Assembly: GCF_019654955.1 (NCBI RefSeq)
Contig: NZ_BPEV01000029.1
Span: 1 to 60,922, forward strand
Direction: 5' to 3'
Length of the DNA stretch: 60,922 bases
DNA from: Shewanella sp. KT0246
Lineage (GTDB): Bacteria; Pseudomonadota; Gammaproteobacteria; Enterobacterales; Shewanellaceae
Shown: positions 9,070 to 20,327 of the stretch, in pieces
How positions within the stretch are numbered: position 1 is the first letter of the stretch
How the letters are laid out: the number at the start of each line of letters is the position of its first letter
Notes under the pieces: generated by a model
Databases searched by the model: none
Told to the model about the DNA's origin: nothing
What the model saw: the letters and a program-made list of their open reading frames with translations, nothing else
Position numbers and translations under genes: made by a program

Positions 9070-9078
9070 GGAATTTTC

Positions 9079-9825
9079 ATGAGCATTAGCTTTAATTTAA
9101 CTGGCAAAGTTGCTTTAGTGACTGGCGCAAGTCGCGGTATTGGCCGTGCTATTACTGAAACCTTAGTCGAAGCCGGCGCTGTAGTTATTGGTACTGCAAC
9201 GAGCGAAAAAGGTGCTGCTGCAATCCAAGAATACCTTGGTGATAAAGGTCACGGTTTAGTATTAAACGTCACTGACAAAGAATCAGTTGCGCAATTATTC
9301 GCCCAGATCAAAGAAAAAGCCGGTGATGTTGATATTCTTGTCAATAGCGCGGGTATCACACGTGATAATTTATTAATGCGTATGAAAGACGATGAGTGGC
9401 AAGATATTCTTGATACTAACTTAACGTCGCTATTTAGGTTATCAAAACCTGTTATGCGCTCTATGATGAAAAAACGTAATGGACGTATCATCAATATTGG
9501 TTCAGTTGTAGGAACCATGGGCAATGCAGGGCAAGTTAATTACTCAGCTGCTAAAGCTGGTTTGATTGGATTTACAAAATCTCTTGCAAGAGAGGTTGCA
9601 TCTCGTCAAATAACAGTGAATGCTATTGCACCAGGTTTCATTCAAACTGACATGACAGATGAGCTAAATGAAGAACAACAGCAAGCTATCATGTCTCAAG
9701 TGCCAATGGAGCGTTTAGGGCAAGCACAAGAGATTGCTAACGCAGTATTATTTTTAGCATCTGATTCTGCTGCTTACATTACAGGTGAGACCCTGCATGT
9801 AAATGGTGGAATGTACATGGTTTAA
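9079..9825 (+). CDS. fabG: 3-oxoacyl-ACP reductase
   Basis: 248 aa. NADPH-dependent reduction of 3-oxoacyl-ACP, the first reduction of the elongation cycle. A short-chain dehydrogenase with cofactor motif TGASRGIG (15-22), NSAG (89-92), and the catalytic Ser142, Tyr155 and Lys159 (YSAAK). The ending ITGETLHVNGGMYM is typical of FabG. RBS AAGGA precedes the ATG. Confidence 0.97.
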   Translation: MSISFNLTGKVALVTGASRGIGRAITETLVEAGAVVIGTATSEKGAAAIQEYLGDKGHGLVLNVTDKESVAQLFAQIKEKAGDVDILVNSAGITRDNLLMRMKDDEWQDILDTNLTSLFRLSKPVMRSMMKKRNGRIINIGSVVGTMGNAGQVNYSAAKAGLIGFTKSLAREVASRQITVNAIAPGFIQTDMTDELNEEQQQAIMSQVPMERLGQAQEIANAVLFLASDSAAYITGETLHVNGGMYMV

Positions 9826-9850
9826 TCGCCTGTAAGGGCAACGACTTTTA

Positions 9851-9879
9851 TTGAATCTGGATTGATATCAAAGTATGAT
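9851..9879 (+). promoter_or_regulatory. Promoter for acpP
   Basis: -35 TTGAAT (9851-9856), exact 17-nt spacer, -10 TATGAT (9874-9879). It lies in the fabG-acpP gap and would give acpP its own strong transcript, as expected for a very abundant protein. The start would fall at about 9886, inside the hairpin at 9882-9904. Confidence 0.6.
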
Positions 9880-9881
9880 AA

Positions 9882-9904
9882 TTTTCGTGGTTAGACCACG
9901 AAAA
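9882..9904 (+). other. Perfect 9-bp hairpin in acpP leader
   Basis: TTTTCGTGG (9882-9890) pairs with CCACGAAAA (9896-9904) over a 5-nt loop. No T-tract follows. It lies at or near the expected 5' end of the acpP mRNA and could protect it from decay, or partly block readthrough from fabG. Confidence 0.45.
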
Positions 9905-9985
9905 CTAAGCTTGCATTGTCAGCTGGATCGAATAAACTACTCGCAATCTTACGCAAGTGTGTAATTTGAATAGGAAAGAAAACTA

Positions 9986-10219
9986 ATGAGCAACATCGAA
10001 GAACGTGTAAAGAAAATCATCATTGAGCAACTTGGCGTTAAGGAAGAAGACGTTAAATCAGCTGCATCATTCGTAGACGATTTAGGTGCAGATTCTCTGG
10101 ACACTGTTGAATTGGTTATGGCTCTAGAAGAAGAGTTTGATACCGAGATCCCTGATGAAGAAGCTGAAAAGATCACTACTGTTCAAGCAGCGATCGATTA
10201 CGTTTCAAAAAATCAGTAA
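9986..10219 (+). CDS. acpP: Acyl carrier protein
   Basis: 77 aa, highly acidic. The carrier of growing acyl chains in the cytoplasm. The phosphopantetheine attachment site is Ser37 in [22 protein letters not shown] precedes the ATG. It sits between fabG and fabF with its own apparent promoter and a strong terminator after it. Confidence 0.98.
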   Translation: MSNIEERVKKIIIEQLGVKEEDVKSAASFVDDLGADSLDTVELVMALEEEFDTEIPDEEAEKITTVQAAIDYVSKNQ

Positions 10220-10232
10220 TCCCAGATTCACA

Positions 10233-10266
10233 AAAACAGGTGGCATTTATGCCGCCTGTTTTTGTT
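10233..10266 (+). terminator. acpP terminator
   Basis: Stem AAACAGG-T-GGCAT / ATGCC-G-CCTGTTT with a 2-nt loop and T-rich tail, 14 nt after the acpP stop. It separates abundant acpP transcripts from fabF. Confidence 0.85.
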
Positions 10267-10431
10267 TCTGAAGTCGATACTATTCGACTAGACTTATTTC
10301 CAAAGTGTTAATCCTTCAGCTCGCTTCTTATCTGCTCAATGCTAAATGTACCCAGTACAAAGTCATTGATGATGGATTAACCCATACTGTTTATTGTTGG
10401 CTTATGCCTAATTATTTCAAAGGTGACTACT

Positions 10432-11676
10432 GTGTCTAAACGTCGTGTCGTGATTACAGGCCTAGGACTAGTTACTCCAGTGGGTAACGATGTCGATTCT
10501 TCTTGGCAATCTTTATTAGCAGGTAAAAGTGGTATTGAACCCATTACCAAATTTGATGCAACTGATTTTGGCACTCGCTTCAGTGGCTCTGTTAAAGATT
10601 TTGACGTTGAGCAGTACTTATCACGTAAAGATGCTCGTAAAATGGATTTGTTTATCCAATACGGCATGGCTGCAGGTATCCAAGCGATGAATGATGCTGG
10701 TTTGGATATGGAACAAGAAAATCCTTCTCGCGTCGGTACTGCGATTGGTGCAGGCATGGGCGGCATGCCTTTAATTGAGCAAAATCATGCAGCTTTGTTA
10801 AAAGGTGGCCCGCGTAAAGTGTCTCCATTCTTTGTACCAAGCACCATTATTAATATGATTTCTGGCCATTTATCAATTAAATATGGCATGACAGGCCCTA
10901 ACTTTGCAGTCACAACGGCCTGTACGACAGGTGTGCATAACATTGGTTTTGCCGCTCGTACTATCGCTTATGGCGATGCCGATGTGATGGTGGCAGGTGG
11001 CGCTGAAGATGTGACTTCTCCGCTTGCTGTGGCTGGCTTTGGCTCAGCTAAAGCGTTATCAACTCGTAATGAAGAACCACAAGCGGCCAGTCGTCCTTGG
11101 GATAGAGACCGTGACGGTTTTGTGATTGGTGATGGCGCTGGTGTCATGGTGATGGAAGAATATGAGCACGCTAAAGCCCGCGGCGCAAAAATTTATGCTG
11201 AGTTAGTTGGGTTTGGCATGAGTGGCGATGCATTCCACATGACTTCGCCTCCAGCTGATGGTGCAGGCGCAGCCGCTGCAATGGTCAACGCAATCAATGA
11301 TGCGCAAATTGCTAATGAGAAAGTGGGTTATATTAATGCTCATGGCACATCAACTCCTGCTGGCGATAAAGCGGAAGCTGCTGCAGTCAAATCAGTATTT
11401 GGCCCACATGCATATGACTTATTAGTGAGTTCAACTAAGTCTATGACCGGCCATTTATTAGGTGCTGCAGGTTCGGTTGAAGCGATCGTGACCATTTTGG
11501 CTTTACGTGATCAAATTGTGCCGCCAACAATCAATTTAGATAACCCTGATGAAGGCTGCGATTTAGATTTTGTTGCCCATAAAGCAAAAGAGCATACATT
11601 TGATTATGCTTTGTGTAATTCATTTGGTTTTGGCGGGACTAACGGATCGCTTTTATTTAAAAAAGGCGATGCGTAA
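10432..11676 (+). CDS. fabF: 3-oxoacyl-ACP synthase II (KAS II)
   Basis: 414 aa. FabF elongates acyl-ACP and helps set unsaturated chain length. The active-site Cys is in TTACTTG, with His in NAHGTSTP and in [11 protein letters not shown]; the C-terminal NSFGFGGTN is standard. The GTG at 10432 is chosen as start: it gives [11 protein letters not shown], matching E. coli FabF, and leaves AAAGGTG (10419-10425) as RBS 6 nt upstream. An in-frame GTG at 10423 lies within that RBS. Confidence 0.96.
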   Translation: MSKRRVVITGLGLVTPVGNDVDSSWQSLLAGKSGIEPITKFDATDFGTRFSGSVKDFDVEQYLSRKDARKMDLFIQYGMAAGIQAMNDAGLDMEQENPSRVGTAIGAGMGGMPLIEQNHAALLKGGPRKVSPFFVPSTIINMISGHLSIKYGMTGPNFAVTTACTTGVHNIGFAARTIAYGDADVMVAGGAEDVTSPLAVAGFGSAKALSTRNEEPQAASRPWDRDRDGFVIGDGAGVMVMEEYEHAKARGAKIYAELVGFGMSGDAFHMTSPPADGAGAAAAMVNAINDAQIANEKVGYINAHGTSTPAGDKAEAAAVKSVFGPHAYDLLVSSTKSMTGHLLGAAGSVEAIVTILALRDQIVPPTINLDNPDEGCDLDFVAHKAKEHTFDYALCNSFGFGGTNGSLLFKKGDA

Positions 11677-11706
11677 ATCGTAAAGCTTTATAGGTGCTTG
11701 ATGATA

Positions 11707-11737
11707 AAGCAGTCACTAAGGTGGCTGTTTTTTTTTG
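11707..11737 (+). terminator. fabF terminator
   Basis: Stem CAGTCAC/GTGGCTG (one G-U pair), 4-nt loop, then a long T-tract. It ends the fab cluster; the genes that follow fabF in E. coli (pabC onward) are about 30 kb away here. Confidence 0.85.
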
Positions 11738-11925
11738 CCTCATATATATCAAGATGTTGCTTAATGAAAGTTAGAATGAAGAATATGAAATCAACGCTAT
11801 AAAATAGGTGATTTGTTTAGCGAATATTCAGTCCAAGATATTAATTAAATCAAACAAGATGAATTTATCCATTTAAGCAGCAAAGTATCGTAAACTGTTG
11901 CGAGTGCAACAATTTAGGAGGCGTT

Positions 11926-12411
11926 ATGGCCGGAGTAGATAGAGAGATCACCTTACGATTTTTAGCAGAACCTGCTGATGTAAACTTTGGCGGAAAAGTC
12001 CATGGTGGCGCTGTAATGAAATGGATTGATTTAGCCGCCTATGCAGGTGCAGCCGGCTGGAGTGGAAAATACTGTATTACCGTTTATGCGGGTGGTATTC
12101 GCTTTGTTAAACCTATCCATGTAGGCAATATTGTTGAGGTGAGTGCCAAAGTCATTTATACCGGCACTTCTTCAATGCATTTAGGCATTGATGTAAAAGC
12201 TGGCGATCCTAAAGAACCTGATCGTCATTTAACCACCCATTGTATTGTGATTATGGTTGCAGTAGACGATGATGGTAAACCGACTTCCGTGCCTGAATGG
12301 ATCCCTCAAAATGAAGATGATATTCGTTTAAGAGATTCGGCACTCAGATTAATGGATATGCGTAAGCGCATTGGTGCTGAAATGGAAGCCCATGTAAAAC
12401 CTGCACTTTAA
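11926..12411 (+). CDS. Acyl-CoA thioesterase, hotdog fold
   Basis: 161 aa. A YciA/BACH-type hotdog thioesterase hydrolysing acyl-CoA to free acid and CoA. The segment VNFGGKVHGGAVMKWIDLAA is the typical active-site region (Asn/Asp, HGG), followed by IRFVKPIHVGN and a conserved THCIVIMVAVDD strand. A good RBS (TAGGAGG) precedes the ATG. Chain-length preference cannot be told. Separated from fabF by a terminator. Confidence 0.9.
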   Translation: MAGVDREITLRFLAEPADVNFGGKVHGGAVMKWIDLAAYAGAAGWSGKYCITVYAGGIRFVKPIHVGNIVEVSAKVIYTGTSSMHLGIDVKAGDPKEPDRHLTTHCIVIMVAVDDDGKPTSVPEWIPQNEDDIRLRDSALRLMDMRKRIGAEMEAHVKPAL

Positions 12412-12476
12412 GTTTTAGATACTAGAAACTCACATAGTTAATAGCATTCACTCATTAGAATAATAAGAAGGATATT

Positions 12477-13349
12477 ATGGCGAAAGTAGCATTTATTGGC
12501 CTTGGCGTTATGGGGTACCCGATGGCGGGACATCTTGTTAAGCAGGGCCATCAAGTTACGGTTTATAATCGCACCACTGCAAAAGCTAAACAATGGACAC
12601 ATGATTACCAAGGTGAATTTGCACTAACTCCTGCATTGGCTGCAAAAGACCAAGATATTGTCTTTACCTGTGTTGGTAATGACGATGATTTAAGGCAAGT
12701 GGTCCTTGGTGAAAATGGTGTTATTAACGGTATTAAATCTGGCGCTATTTTAGTGGACCATACCACGGCATCAGCAGATGTTGCCCGTGAAGTGGCAGCG
12801 ATATTGGCTGATAAAAATATTGAATTTCTTGATGCTCCAGTTTCTGGCGGCCAAGCGGGTGCTGAAAATGGCGTACTTACTGTGATGATGGGGGGTAAAG
12901 AGTCTGTATTTAATCAAGTTAAGCCAGTTATTGAATCGTACAGTCGCTGTGCCGAATTGCTGGGTGAAGTAGGTGCAGGCCAGTTAACGAAAATGGTAAA
13001 TCAGATTTGTATTGCAGGTGTGGTACAAGGGCTTGCTGAGGGCTTACATTTTGCTAAAAGTGCTGGACTTGATGGTTTAAAAGTAGTTGAAGTTATTAGT
13101 AAAGGTGCTGCGCAAAGCTGGCAAATGGAAAACCGATACCAAACAATGTGGCAGGGTGAATATGATTTTGGATTTGCCATTGATTGGATGCGAAAAGATT
13201 TAGGCATTGCACTGGAAGAAGGGCGCCGAAATGGCAGTCATTTACCTGTTACAGCGTTAGTGGATCAATTCTACTCTGAGGTGCAGGCGATGAAAGGTAA
13301 TCGTTGGGATACGTCTAGCTTATTAGCGCGTTTAGAAAAGAACCGATAA
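12477..13349 (+). CDS. NAD(P)-dependent beta-hydroxyacid dehydrogenase (3-HIBDH family)
   Basis: 290 aa. Family of 3-hydroxyisobutyrate dehydrogenase and tartronate semialdehyde reductase. N-terminal Rossmann motif FIGLGVMGYPMAGHL (about 6-20), substrate motif DAPVSGGQAGAENG, and the catalytic Lys in GQLTKMVNQI. NRTTAKA after the second strand, with Arg, suggests NADP use. The substrate is unknown. RBS AAGGA precedes the ATG. Confidence 0.88.
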   Translation: MAKVAFIGLGVMGYPMAGHLVKQGHQVTVYNRTTAKAKQWTHDYQGEFALTPALAAKDQDIVFTCVGNDDDLRQVVLGENGVINGIKSGAILVDHTTASADVAREVAAILADKNIEFLDAPVSGGQAGAENGVLTVMMGGKESVFNQVKPVIESYSRCAELLGEVGAGQLTKMVNQICIAGVVQGLAEGLHFAKSAGLDGLKVVEVISKGAAQSWQMENRYQTMWQGEYDFGFAIDWMRKDLGIALEEGRRNGSHLPVTALVDQFYSEVQAMKGNRWDTSSLLARLEKNR

Positions 13350-13394
13350 CGTAACAAGTTGTCACTTTAATGTTTGCATTTTAGGTTTTAGAAT

Positions 13395-13429
13395 AAAAAA
13401 AGCTCGTCACCAATAGTGACGAGCTTTTT
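13395..13429. terminator. Bidirectional terminator
   Basis: Stem GCTCGTCAC/GTGACGAGC, 5-nt loop, A-tract before and T-tract after. Shared by the convergent dehydrogenase and chemoreceptor genes. Confidence 0.9.
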
Positions 13430-13467
13430 ATAGATTGTAGTTAATTTTATCTGTTAGAAATAGTAAA

Positions 13468-14976
13468 TTAAATTTTGAGTCCAATCATCAATTTATCTAA
13501 TTCTTCAGCAGTACTGTTAAGTTCATTACAGCCTGACACCGATAGATTAGCCGCTTCTTCAACATTATGAGATTGGTTTCTAATTTCCATTAAATTAGAG
13601 GCTATTTCATTCGCCACAGCAGACTGTTCTTCTGCTGACGTTGCAATTAACACACTCATCTCGAACACCTTCCCACTGTGATGAGCAATACTTGCTAAAT
13701 CCTCTCCGGTTTGCAGTACATGTTTTTTACCTTCTTCAGCTTGATCAACAGTTCGCGACATCACCTGAGTCAGGTTTTGTGTTCCAGATTGTAACGCTTC
13801 AATCATGGTTTTAATTTCTACTGTGGCGGACTGAGTGCGCCCTGCAAGGGTTCTCACTTCATCAGCAACAACAGCAAAGCCGCGACCTTGTTCACCAGCG
13901 CGCGCTGCCTCAATAGCGGCATTGAGCGCCAATAGGTTAGTTTGTTCAGAAATAGCATTAATGGTCGTTACCACAGCATCAATTTTACTGGCATTGTCAT
14001 TGAGTTCGTTGACCGCATCAGACGCGCCAGCGATTTCAGTTGAAAGTAAATCAATGGCTTGAACCGTGGTTTCGATGTCATTTGAACCAGCAGTCACTTG
14101 ATTGTTTGCTTCTTGAGTTTCAGATGAAGATTGCTCGGCATTACGAGCTACTTCTTTTACCGCAGCAGTCATTTCTTCCATCGCGGTAGCTAGCGAGTCT
14201 AAATGCTGACGTTGATTCACTGCAACGGCTTGGCCATCTTCTGCCGTGGTTCTAAACCCGTGAACGACTTGCCTGATTTGCTCTGTCGCCTGTGTCATTT
14301 GTAAAACAAGTTTATGTTGTCTATCAACAAGTTCATCAACGCTGATGGCAAGTAAACTGAACTCATCAGGGACTTCAAAAAAGTTTAATCGACTGGTTAA
14401 ATCACCGTCCGTAGCTCTTCTAAGTGCCATCACGGTTGTGTAGAGCGCTCCGCCGATAAAGGTTGAAATATAGTAAGAAAATAGAAAAATGATGATGATG
14501 ATTATTGTCATTAATAAATAAGCTAAGTTGTTATCATCACTTGTTTTTTCTTCGATAGTTTGATGTTTAATTTGGGTTGTAATGACAATATCGTGTGCAT
14601 TAACTTCACTAAATACGGTAAACCCAGTACTGGTTTCAATTGACCCGCCGCCCTGGCGTGCAATTTGCTGCTCTTGGCGAGTAAGAGTATCAATATTAAC
14701 CGCACGGCTTGAGCCATCTAAATCGGATAAAAAGGCTTGATGCTTATCTTCATCAAGTAGATTTAGTGCTACATCAACAGCGTGATTGTATGTGTTATTT
14801 AACGATACCGCCTCGTCAATTTCAGCTTTAGCTAAGGTAGTTTGAAAACTATTAATAAGTGTAAAAGTAAGTAATAAAATTAGAGCTATTGGAACAATTG
14901 CCAAGATGGTGAACTTTGCTTTGATTGATAACTTAATCAAAAATTGATCTACCCACCTGAACTTTACTTCTTTCAT
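13468..14976 (-). CDS. Methyl-accepting chemotaxis protein
   Basis: 502 aa inner-membrane chemoreceptor. TM1 lies at about residues 24-44; a short periplasmic domain of about 105 residues follows, then TM2 (about 152-175, very Ile-rich), a HAMP domain, and a long signalling coiled coil with the conserved tip [28 protein letters not shown] (given here in outline). No C-terminal CheR-binding pentapeptide is seen. The ligand is unknown. It stands alone, without other chemotaxis genes, but has a sigma-28 promoter (15010-15036) and RBS AGAGG. Confidence 0.93.
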   Translation of the reverse strand: MKEVKFRWVDQFLIKLSIKAKFTILAIVPIALILLLTFTLINSFQTTLAKAEIDEAVSLNNTYNHAVDVALNLLDEDKHQAFLSDLDGSSRAVNIDTLTRQEQQIARQGGGSIETSTGFTVFSEVNAHDIVITTQIKHQTIEEKTSDDNNLAYLLMTIIIIIIFLFSYYISTFIGGALYTTVMALRRATDGDLTSRLNFFEVPDEFSLLAISVDELVDRQHKLVLQMTQATEQIRQVVHGFRTTAEDGQAVAVNQRQHLDSLATAMEEMTAAVKEVARNAEQSSSETQEANNQVTAGSNDIETTVQAIDLLSTEIAGASDAVNELNDNASKIDAVVTTINAISEQTNLLALNAAIEAARAGEQGRGFAVVADEVRTLAGRTQSATVEIKTMIEALQSGTQNLTQVMSRTVDQAEEGKKHVLQTGEDLASIAHHSGKVFEMSVLIATSAEEQSAVANEIASNLMEIRNQSHNVEEAANLSVSGCNELNSTAEELDKLMIGLKI

Positions 14977-16351
<1,375 letters not shown>

Positions 16352-16366
16352 CGGAGCGATATAAAG

Positions 16367-18754
16367 ATGAAATTCAGTGAATCTTGGCTTCGTGAGTGGG
16401 TTAACCCATCAGTAAGCCGTGACGAGTTATCACACCAAATTACAATGGCCGGTCTTGAAGTAGATGGCGTTGACCCAGTAGCTGCCGCATTTAGTGGTGT
16501 TGTTGTCGGTGAAGTTGTTGAGTGTGGTCAGCACCCTGATGCTGACAAACTGCGTGTTACCAAAATTAATGTCGGTGAAGAAGAGTTAATCGACATCGTT
16601 TGTGGCGCACCAAATTGCCGTTTAGGTTTAAAAGTTGCTGTTGCTATGGTTGGCGCAGTGCTTCCTGGTGATTTTAAAATCAAAAAAGCCAAATTACGTG
16701 GTCAACCATCATTTGGTATGTTGTGTTCATACGGTGAATTAGGTATCGACATCGAAAGCGATGGCATTATCGAATTACCAACGGATGCGCCAATCGGTAA
16801 AGACGTTCGCGAATACCTAGACCTTAATGATGCCATCATTGATGTTGATTTAACTGCAAACCGCGCAGACTGCCTTGGTATGGCTGGTCTTGCCCGCGAA
16901 GTCGGCGTATTAAATCGTGAAGCAGTAACAGAGCCAACTTGGGATGCGGTTACAGCGACCATCGAAGATAAAGTTGCAATCAATGTGATTGATTCACAAG
17001 CTTGTCCTCGTTACTTAGGCCGTGTGGTTAAAAACGTAGATTTAGCTGCTGCGACTCCATTATGGATGCAAGAAAAATTGCGTCGTAGTGGTATTCGCTC
17101 AATTGACCCAATTGTTGATATTACCAATTATGTATTAATTGAATACGGTCAACCAATGCATGCGTTTGACTTAGCAACATTGTCTGGTGCGATTCAAGTA
17201 CGTTTAAGTGATGGCGCTGAAAAGCTGACATTATTAGACGGTAATGAAGTGACAGTACCTAATGACACTTTAGTTATCGCAGATGACAGTGGCTCAATTG
17301 CCTTAGCAGGTGTGTTTGGCGGCGAAAAAACCGGCGTAACGACTAAGACTCAAGATATCCTTTTAGAGTGTGCATTTTTTGCTCCGCTTGCGATTATGGG
17401 TAAATCACGCCGTTTAGGTCTTCATACAGACGCTTCACATCGTTTTGAGCGTGGTGTTGACCCTGAACTACAACACAAGGTCATGGACCGAGCAACACGT
17501 CTAGTATTAGATATTTGTGGTGGCGAGGCTGGTCCTGTTGAAGAAGCGGTTACTGAAGCTAATTTACCTAAGCCAGTTGAGTTAACACTACGTCGTAGCA
17601 AGCTTGATAAAATTTTAGGTCACCATATTCCTGCAGCTGATGTGACTGAAATTCTTGAGCGTTTAGGCTTTACTGTGACAGCTAATGCGGAAACTTGGAC
17701 TGTTGTGACGGCAACTTACCGTTTCGATATGGCCATTGAAGAAGACTTAATCGAAGAAGTTGCGCGTATTTACGGATATAACAATATCCCGAATATTGCA
17801 CCTGTAGCCTCGTTAACCATGTCTGATCATAAAGAAGCGGATATTTCATTACGTAAAGTACGTAATGTGCTAGTTGCTCGCGGTTTCCAAGAAGCTGTGA
17901 CTTATAGCTTTGTTGACCCTAAGCAACAAAATCTTGTTCACCCAGATGCACCAGCAATGATTTTGCCGAACCCAATTTCGGTTGAAATGTCTGCTATGCG
18001 CCTTTCTATGTTCACTGGATTGTTGACCTCAGTAGGTTATAACCAAAGCCGTCAGCAAGGTCGTGTGCGTTTATTTGAGACGGGTTTACGCTTTGTACCT
18101 GATGCAAAAGCAGATTCTGGTGTTAGACAAGAAGCCATGATTGGTGCGGTGATTTCTGGTGTTCAAAATGATGAACATTGGTCTATGGATTCTAAAACTG
18201 TCGACTTCTTTGATTTAAAAGGTGATTTAGAATCAATTATCGGCTTGACAGTTTCGACTTCTGAATTTACTTTTAGAAGTGCAACACATTCTGCTCTTCA
18301 TCCGGGGCAATGTGCTGAAATACTAAGAAATAATCAGGTCATTGGTATCATTGGTGCTGTCCATCCTAGTTTGGAAAAGCCTTTTGGACTAAATGGTAAA
18401 ACAATTATTTTTGAGTTAGAACTGGACGCTTTACTGCATGCCAGTTTGCCGCTAGCCCAGACTGTATCTAAGTTTCCTGCAAATCGACGTGATATTGCTG
18501 TTGTTGTTGAAGAAGAAGTTTCTGCAACTAATGTTATGAATTTGATAAGAAAAGTTGGCGAAAATCAGTTGGTTGGCTTAAACTTGTTCGACGTATACCG
18601 AGGTAAAGGTGTTGAAGCAGGCAAAAAGAGCCTTGCAATAGCACTTACATTACAAGACATTACTCGTACGCTTGAAGAAAAGGATATAACTGAAACTGTT
18701 GATTCAGTTGTGTCTGCACTTAAGACCGAGTTCAACGCATCGTTGAGGGACTAA
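16367..18754 (+). CDS. pheT: Phenylalanyl-tRNA synthetase beta subunit
   Basis: 795 aa, the usual length. Domains in order: N-terminal [18 protein letters not shown]-like tRNA-binding domain (about 40-148, with [15 protein letters not shown]), B3/B4 editing domain (about 210-360), B5 (about 400-470), a pseudo-catalytic core, and the C-terminal anticodon-binding FDX-ACB domain ([14 protein letters not shown] onward). RBS GGAG precedes the ATG. ihfA starts 4 nt after its stop. Confidence 0.97.
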   Translation: MKFSESWLREWVNPSVSRDELSHQITMAGLEVDGVDPVAAAFSGVVVGEVVECGQHPDADKLRVTKINVGEEELIDIVCGAPNCRLGLKVAVAMVGAVLPGDFKIKKAKLRGQPSFGMLCSYGELGIDIESDGIIELPTDAPIGKDVREYLDLNDAIIDVDLTANRADCLGMAGLAREVGVLNREAVTEPTWDAVTATIEDKVAINVIDSQACPRYLGRVVKNVDLAAATPLWMQEKLRRSGIRSIDPIVDITNYVLIEYGQPMHAFDLATLSGAIQVRLSDGAEKLTLLDGNEVTVPNDTLVIADDSGSIALAGVFGGEKTGVTTKTQDILLECAFFAPLAIMGKSRRLGLHTDASHRFERGVDPELQHKVMDRATRLVLDICGGEAGPVEEAVTEANLPKPVELTLRRSKLDKILGHHIPAADVTEILERLGFTVTANAETWTVVTATYRFDMAIEEDLIEEVARIYGYNNIPNIAPVASLTMSDHKEADISLRKVRNVLVARGFQEAVTYSFVDPKQQNLVHPDAPAMILPNPISVEMSAMRLSMFTGLLTSVGYNQSRQQGRVRLFETGLRFVPDAKADSGVRQEAMIGAVISGVQNDEHWSMDSKTVDFFDLKGDLESIIGLTVSTSEFTFRSATHSALHPGQCAEILRNNQVIGIIGAVHPSLEKPFGLNGKTIIFELELDALLHASLPLAQTVSKFPANRRDIAVVVEEEVSATNVMNLIRKVGENQLVGLNLFDVYRGKGVEAGKKSLAIALTLQDITRTLEEKDITETVDSVVSALKTEFNASLRD

Positions 18755-18758
18755 AAGT

Positions 18759-19058
18759 ATGGCACTTACCAAAGCCGAAATGGCAGAACATCTTTTTGAA
18801 ACGCTGGGCATTAATAAACGTGTTGCCAAAGAGATGGTTGAGTCTTTCTTTGAAGAAATTAGAGAAGCACTCGAAAGTGGTGAGCAGGTCAAGTTATCTG
18901 GCTTTGGAAACTTTGATCTGCGCGACAAGAATCAAAGACCGGGAAGGAACCCAAAAACTGGTGAAGATATTCCAATTTCAGCTCGACGTGTTGTGACTTT
19001 CCGTCCAGGACAAAAGTTGAAAACTCGAGTTGAAGAATCAAACTCGGCTAAGAAATAG
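18759..19058 (+). CDS. ihfA: Integration host factor subunit alpha
   Basis: 99 aa. DNA-bending HU/IHF family protein. It starts [14 protein letters not shown] and has the DNA-intercalating beta-arm region with [19 protein letters not shown]. Pairing with pheT is the standard E. coli arrangement, with ihfA partly expressed from the pheST transcript. Confidence 0.97.
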   Translation: MALTKAEMAEHLFETLGINKRVAKEMVESFFEEIREALESGEQVKLSGFGNFDLRDKNQRPGRNPKTGEDIPISARRVVTFRPGQKLKTRVEESNSAKK

Positions 19059-19070
19059 TTTCGCTTGATT

Positions 19071-19100
19071 AAAAAAGCCACTCGTTTGAGTGGCTTTTTT
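19071..19100 (+). terminator. pheST-ihfA terminator
   Basis: Stem GCCACTC/GAGTGGC with GTTT loop, six A before and six T after. Confidence 0.92.
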
Positions 19101-19242
19101 GTTTTCTAAGACGGATAAGCCAGTGTGAGTTAAGTAGATGATATAAAATTATCGTGTTGTCAGTACTAGAAAATTGTTATTATACGTGTTTGGTTCCGCT
19201 CTTTATATTTCATAGCATTGATGTAATTTTTTGAGGTTTCTT

Positions 19243-20178
19243 TTGGCTAGACAAGCAAAACATTTCGACCGTCGATTTACTCTTTCTTTATTGCATCCCA
19301 AGTACTGGGGCACATGGCTTGCCATTGTCATCTTGTTTATATTTGGTTTAATGCCTGCCTTGATCCGAGACCCACTTTCTCGACTATTGGCAAGGCTTGT
19401 GATGCTGATAGCTAAAAAGCCAATAAATGTTGCTCGCATTAATATACGCACCTGTTTTCCTGAAAAATCTGCTGCTGAAATTGATGCTTTGATTAAAGAC
19501 AATGTCGATATGTTTGTATTGACGTTAATGTCACAAGCTGAATTGTTGCTTCGCTCGAATGCGCATATCAAACGCAGGGTAACGATTGATGGTTTTGAGC
19601 ATGTTAACTCAGCAAGACAAGCTGGTCAGCCTATCATCTTTATTATGCCCCATGTGTGGCCGATTGATTATGCAGGTATTAGGCTTAACATTGAGCTCCC
19701 CATGGTTACGATGGCAAAAGCTCACAGAAACGGTTTATTTAACTGGTTTAGTAATCGTCTACGTAGTAGTCAAAACGGTCGGGTTTACATGCGAGAGGCA
19801 GGTATACGCGCTCTAATCAGTGAATTAAGACAAGATAATAGTTTCTTTTATCTACCTGACGAAGATTTAGGCCGCGAGCAAAGTGTTTTTGCACCGCTAC
19901 TAGGCACCGTTAAAGCCACTTTGCCAGTGGTAGGGCGCTTAGCTCAAGCAGGAAAGGCGCAAGTGTTGCCGGTCAAAATTGGCTATGACAAACAAGCTCG
20001 CCAATTTAATTTAACCGTGATGCCAGCGGTGAATCCAGAAGACATGCAAGGCAAAGACAATGAAGCTATCGCGCTAAATCATATGGTTGAACAGGTGATT
20101 AACGCTTACCCTGAACAGTACATGTGGTTTTTGAAGTTTTTAAAAACTCGTCCGATAGGCGAAACCGACCTTTATTAA
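19243..20178 (+). CDS. lpxM: Lipid A secondary acyltransferase (LpxM/MsbB type)
   Basis: 311 aa. Adds a secondary acyl chain to Kdo2-lipid A at the inner membrane. One N-terminal TM (about 18-40), the catalytic HX4D as HVWPID, and the segments YLPDEDLGREQSVFAP and KATLPVVGRLAQA, which fit LpxM (E. coli FYLPDQDHGPEHSVF) better than LpxL. The TTG at 19243 is preferred, with GAGG (19233-19236) 6 nt upstream; an in-frame TTG at 19231 overlaps that RBS. LpxL remains possible. Confidence 0.87.
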   Translation: MARQAKHFDRRFTLSLLHPKYWGTWLAIVILFIFGLMPALIRDPLSRLLARLVMLIAKKPINVARINIRTCFPEKSAAEIDALIKDNVDMFVLTLMSQAELLLRSNAHIKRRVTIDGFEHVNSARQAGQPIIFIMPHVWPIDYAGIRLNIELPMVTMAKAHRNGLFNWFSNRLRSSQNGRVYMREAGIRALISELRQDNSFFYLPDEDLGREQSVFAPLLGTVKATLPVVGRLAQAGKAQVLPVKIGYDKQARQFNLTVMPAVNPEDMQGKDNEAIALNHMVEQVINAYPEQYMWFLKFLKTRPIGETDLY

Positions 20179-20199
20179 TTTTTTGTTATAAGTACAGAT

Positions 20200-20237
20200 A
20201 AAAAAGGCACTAACGTAGATTCTTTAGTGCCTTTTTT
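20200..20237. terminator. Bidirectional terminator lpxM/roxA
   Basis: Stem GGCACTAA/TTAGTGCC, 10-nt loop, six A before and six T after; shared by the two convergent genes. Confidence 0.9.
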
Positions 20238-20270
20238 ATAACTGGATTTCAGCCATTTTTAATGACTCGA

Positions 20271-20327
20271 TTTATAACTTTAAATACTATTTATAACTTT
20301 AAATGCTATTTATAACTTTAAATGCTA
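20271..20327. repeat. Triple 19-bp tandem repeat
   Basis: Three direct copies of TTTATAACTTTAAATRCTA at 20271-20289, 20290-20308 and 20309-20327; copies 2 and 3 are identical and copy 1 differs by one base. The last three bases of copy 3 are the complement of the roxA TAG stop, so the array runs from the gene end into the intergenic space. Confidence 0.95.
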
